Part shown: piece by piece, positions 15,280 to 15,690 of the stretch
Layout of the letters: the number at the start of each line of letters is the position of its first letter
How positions within the stretch are numbered: the first letter of the stretch is position 1
Notes under the pieces: generated by a model
Seen by the model: the letters and a program-made list of their open reading frames with translations, nothing else
Database searches by the model: none
Told to the model about the DNA's origin: nothing
Program-made: the position numbers and the translations under genes
NCBI GenBank assembly: GCA_937926515.1
Contig: CALAZZ010000282.1
Span: forward strand, 1 to 15,690
Source: an uncultured Bacteroidales bacterium
GTDB lineage: Bacteria; Bacteroidota; Bacteroidia; Bacteroidales; F082
DNA length: 15,690 nucleotides
Reading direction: 5' to 3'

Positions 15280-15690
15280 TTAATCAAACCACTCAATGTG
15301 TTTTGGATTTATGGAATTTCTTTTCGCAAAAATAGCAATAATGATTGCAAATATGGATATCAGTATCAGATTTACAAAGCCATAATAGATAGCCAGGTTG
15401 CAGGGACTCATCAGCGCATGCAACTTATTTTGGTCAAGAGATGAATTTCCTGTGCTTAATGTGTTTTGGAGTTCTGCTTCGACAATATAAATGCGCGCCT
15501 CAAGGGCAGATGGATTTATATATGTGTAAACCAAGTATATAGTAATTGAAGTTATGATGAGCGCGAGGACCCCTGTTATCAAATTCAACAGGCAGGCCTG
15601 ACCAAACGAAATTCTGCGACTGGCATTTATACTTCTATGCCTGATGGATGCAAAGATCATCACAACTAATGGCAAGAGATAAATAAAAAT
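15280..15690 (-). CDS. DUF4199-like membrane protein, N-terminus beyond the right edge
   Basis: The frame is open to the window edge, with 136 residues visible, so the start lies outside. The visible part begins in a membrane helix (LLPLVVMIFASI). It continues with a basic turn (RHRSINASRR), a second helix after ISFGQACLLNLITGV, a soluble loop after YINPSALEARIYIVEAELQN, and a last helix (YYGFVNLILISIFAIIIAIF). The ISFGQA motif after a basic turn is typical of DUF4199. A TTG at 15675 could act as a start, but it would remove part of the first helix. It is first of the visible operon genes and a divergent paralogue of the gene that follows it. Confidence 0.8.
   Translation of the reverse strand: MFIYLLPLVVMIFASIRHRSINASRRISFGQACLLNLITGVLALIITSITIYLVYTYINPSALEARIYIVEAELQNTLSTGNSSLDQNKLHALMSPCNLAIYYGFVNLILISIFAIIIAIFAKRNSINPKHIEWFD

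Overview
The window looks like a chromosome segment of a Bacteroidota bacterium, probably Cytophagia-like and free-living. By eye it is AT-rich. Its families are typical of that phylum: DUF11/SdrD-B surface giants, TPR-membrane-HTH regulators and DUF4199 membrane proteins. Two clear promoters have the Bacteroidota form, TTG then 20 bases then TATNTTCG, and Shine-Dalgarno sequences are scarce. Every supported gene lies on the minus strand, so the window is transcribed right to left. I see no tRNA, rRNA, CRISPR array, IS element or integrase.

Right part (15690 to 12666): a compact envelope operon. An N-terminally cut DUF4199-like protein is followed by a complete DUF4199-like protein, a family 2 polyprenyl-phosphate-type glycosyltransferase with two C-terminal membrane helices, and an extended SDR sugar-nucleotide epimerase/dehydratase. 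The gaps are 24, 3 and 10 bases, and a rho-independent terminator follows. The set suggests synthesis or modification of a surface glycan.

Middle part (12558 to 6732): a 234-residue cytosolic protein I do not recognise, with its own good promoter; a YbdG-type MscS channel; then two tandem paralogues of one architecture. Each has an N-terminal export signal, a TPR-like extracytoplasmic domain, one membrane helix, a coiled coil and a LuxR/GerE-like helix-turn-helix. The upstream paralogue has a promoter flanked by two dyad elements. The pair look like one-component regulators that sense outside the membrane and bind DNA inside it.

Left part (6731 to 1): a gene-poor stretch with a terminator, two dyads and a small basic coiled-coil protein (55 aa), plus a possible 52-residue secreted peptide. 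Then comes a very large exported surface protein that runs off the left edge, with 1932 residues visible. It combines DUF11 domains, cadherin/Ig-like domains with a CX7C pair, SdrD-B-like domains and beta-sandwich modules, and includes an internal duplication of about 370 residues.

No known defence or mobile system is present. The parts most likely to be undescribed are the paired trans-membrane TPR-HTH regulators with their dyad-flanked promoter, the small secreted peptide before the giant surface protein, the roughly 500-residue unclassified centre of that protein, and the orphan 234-residue gene.
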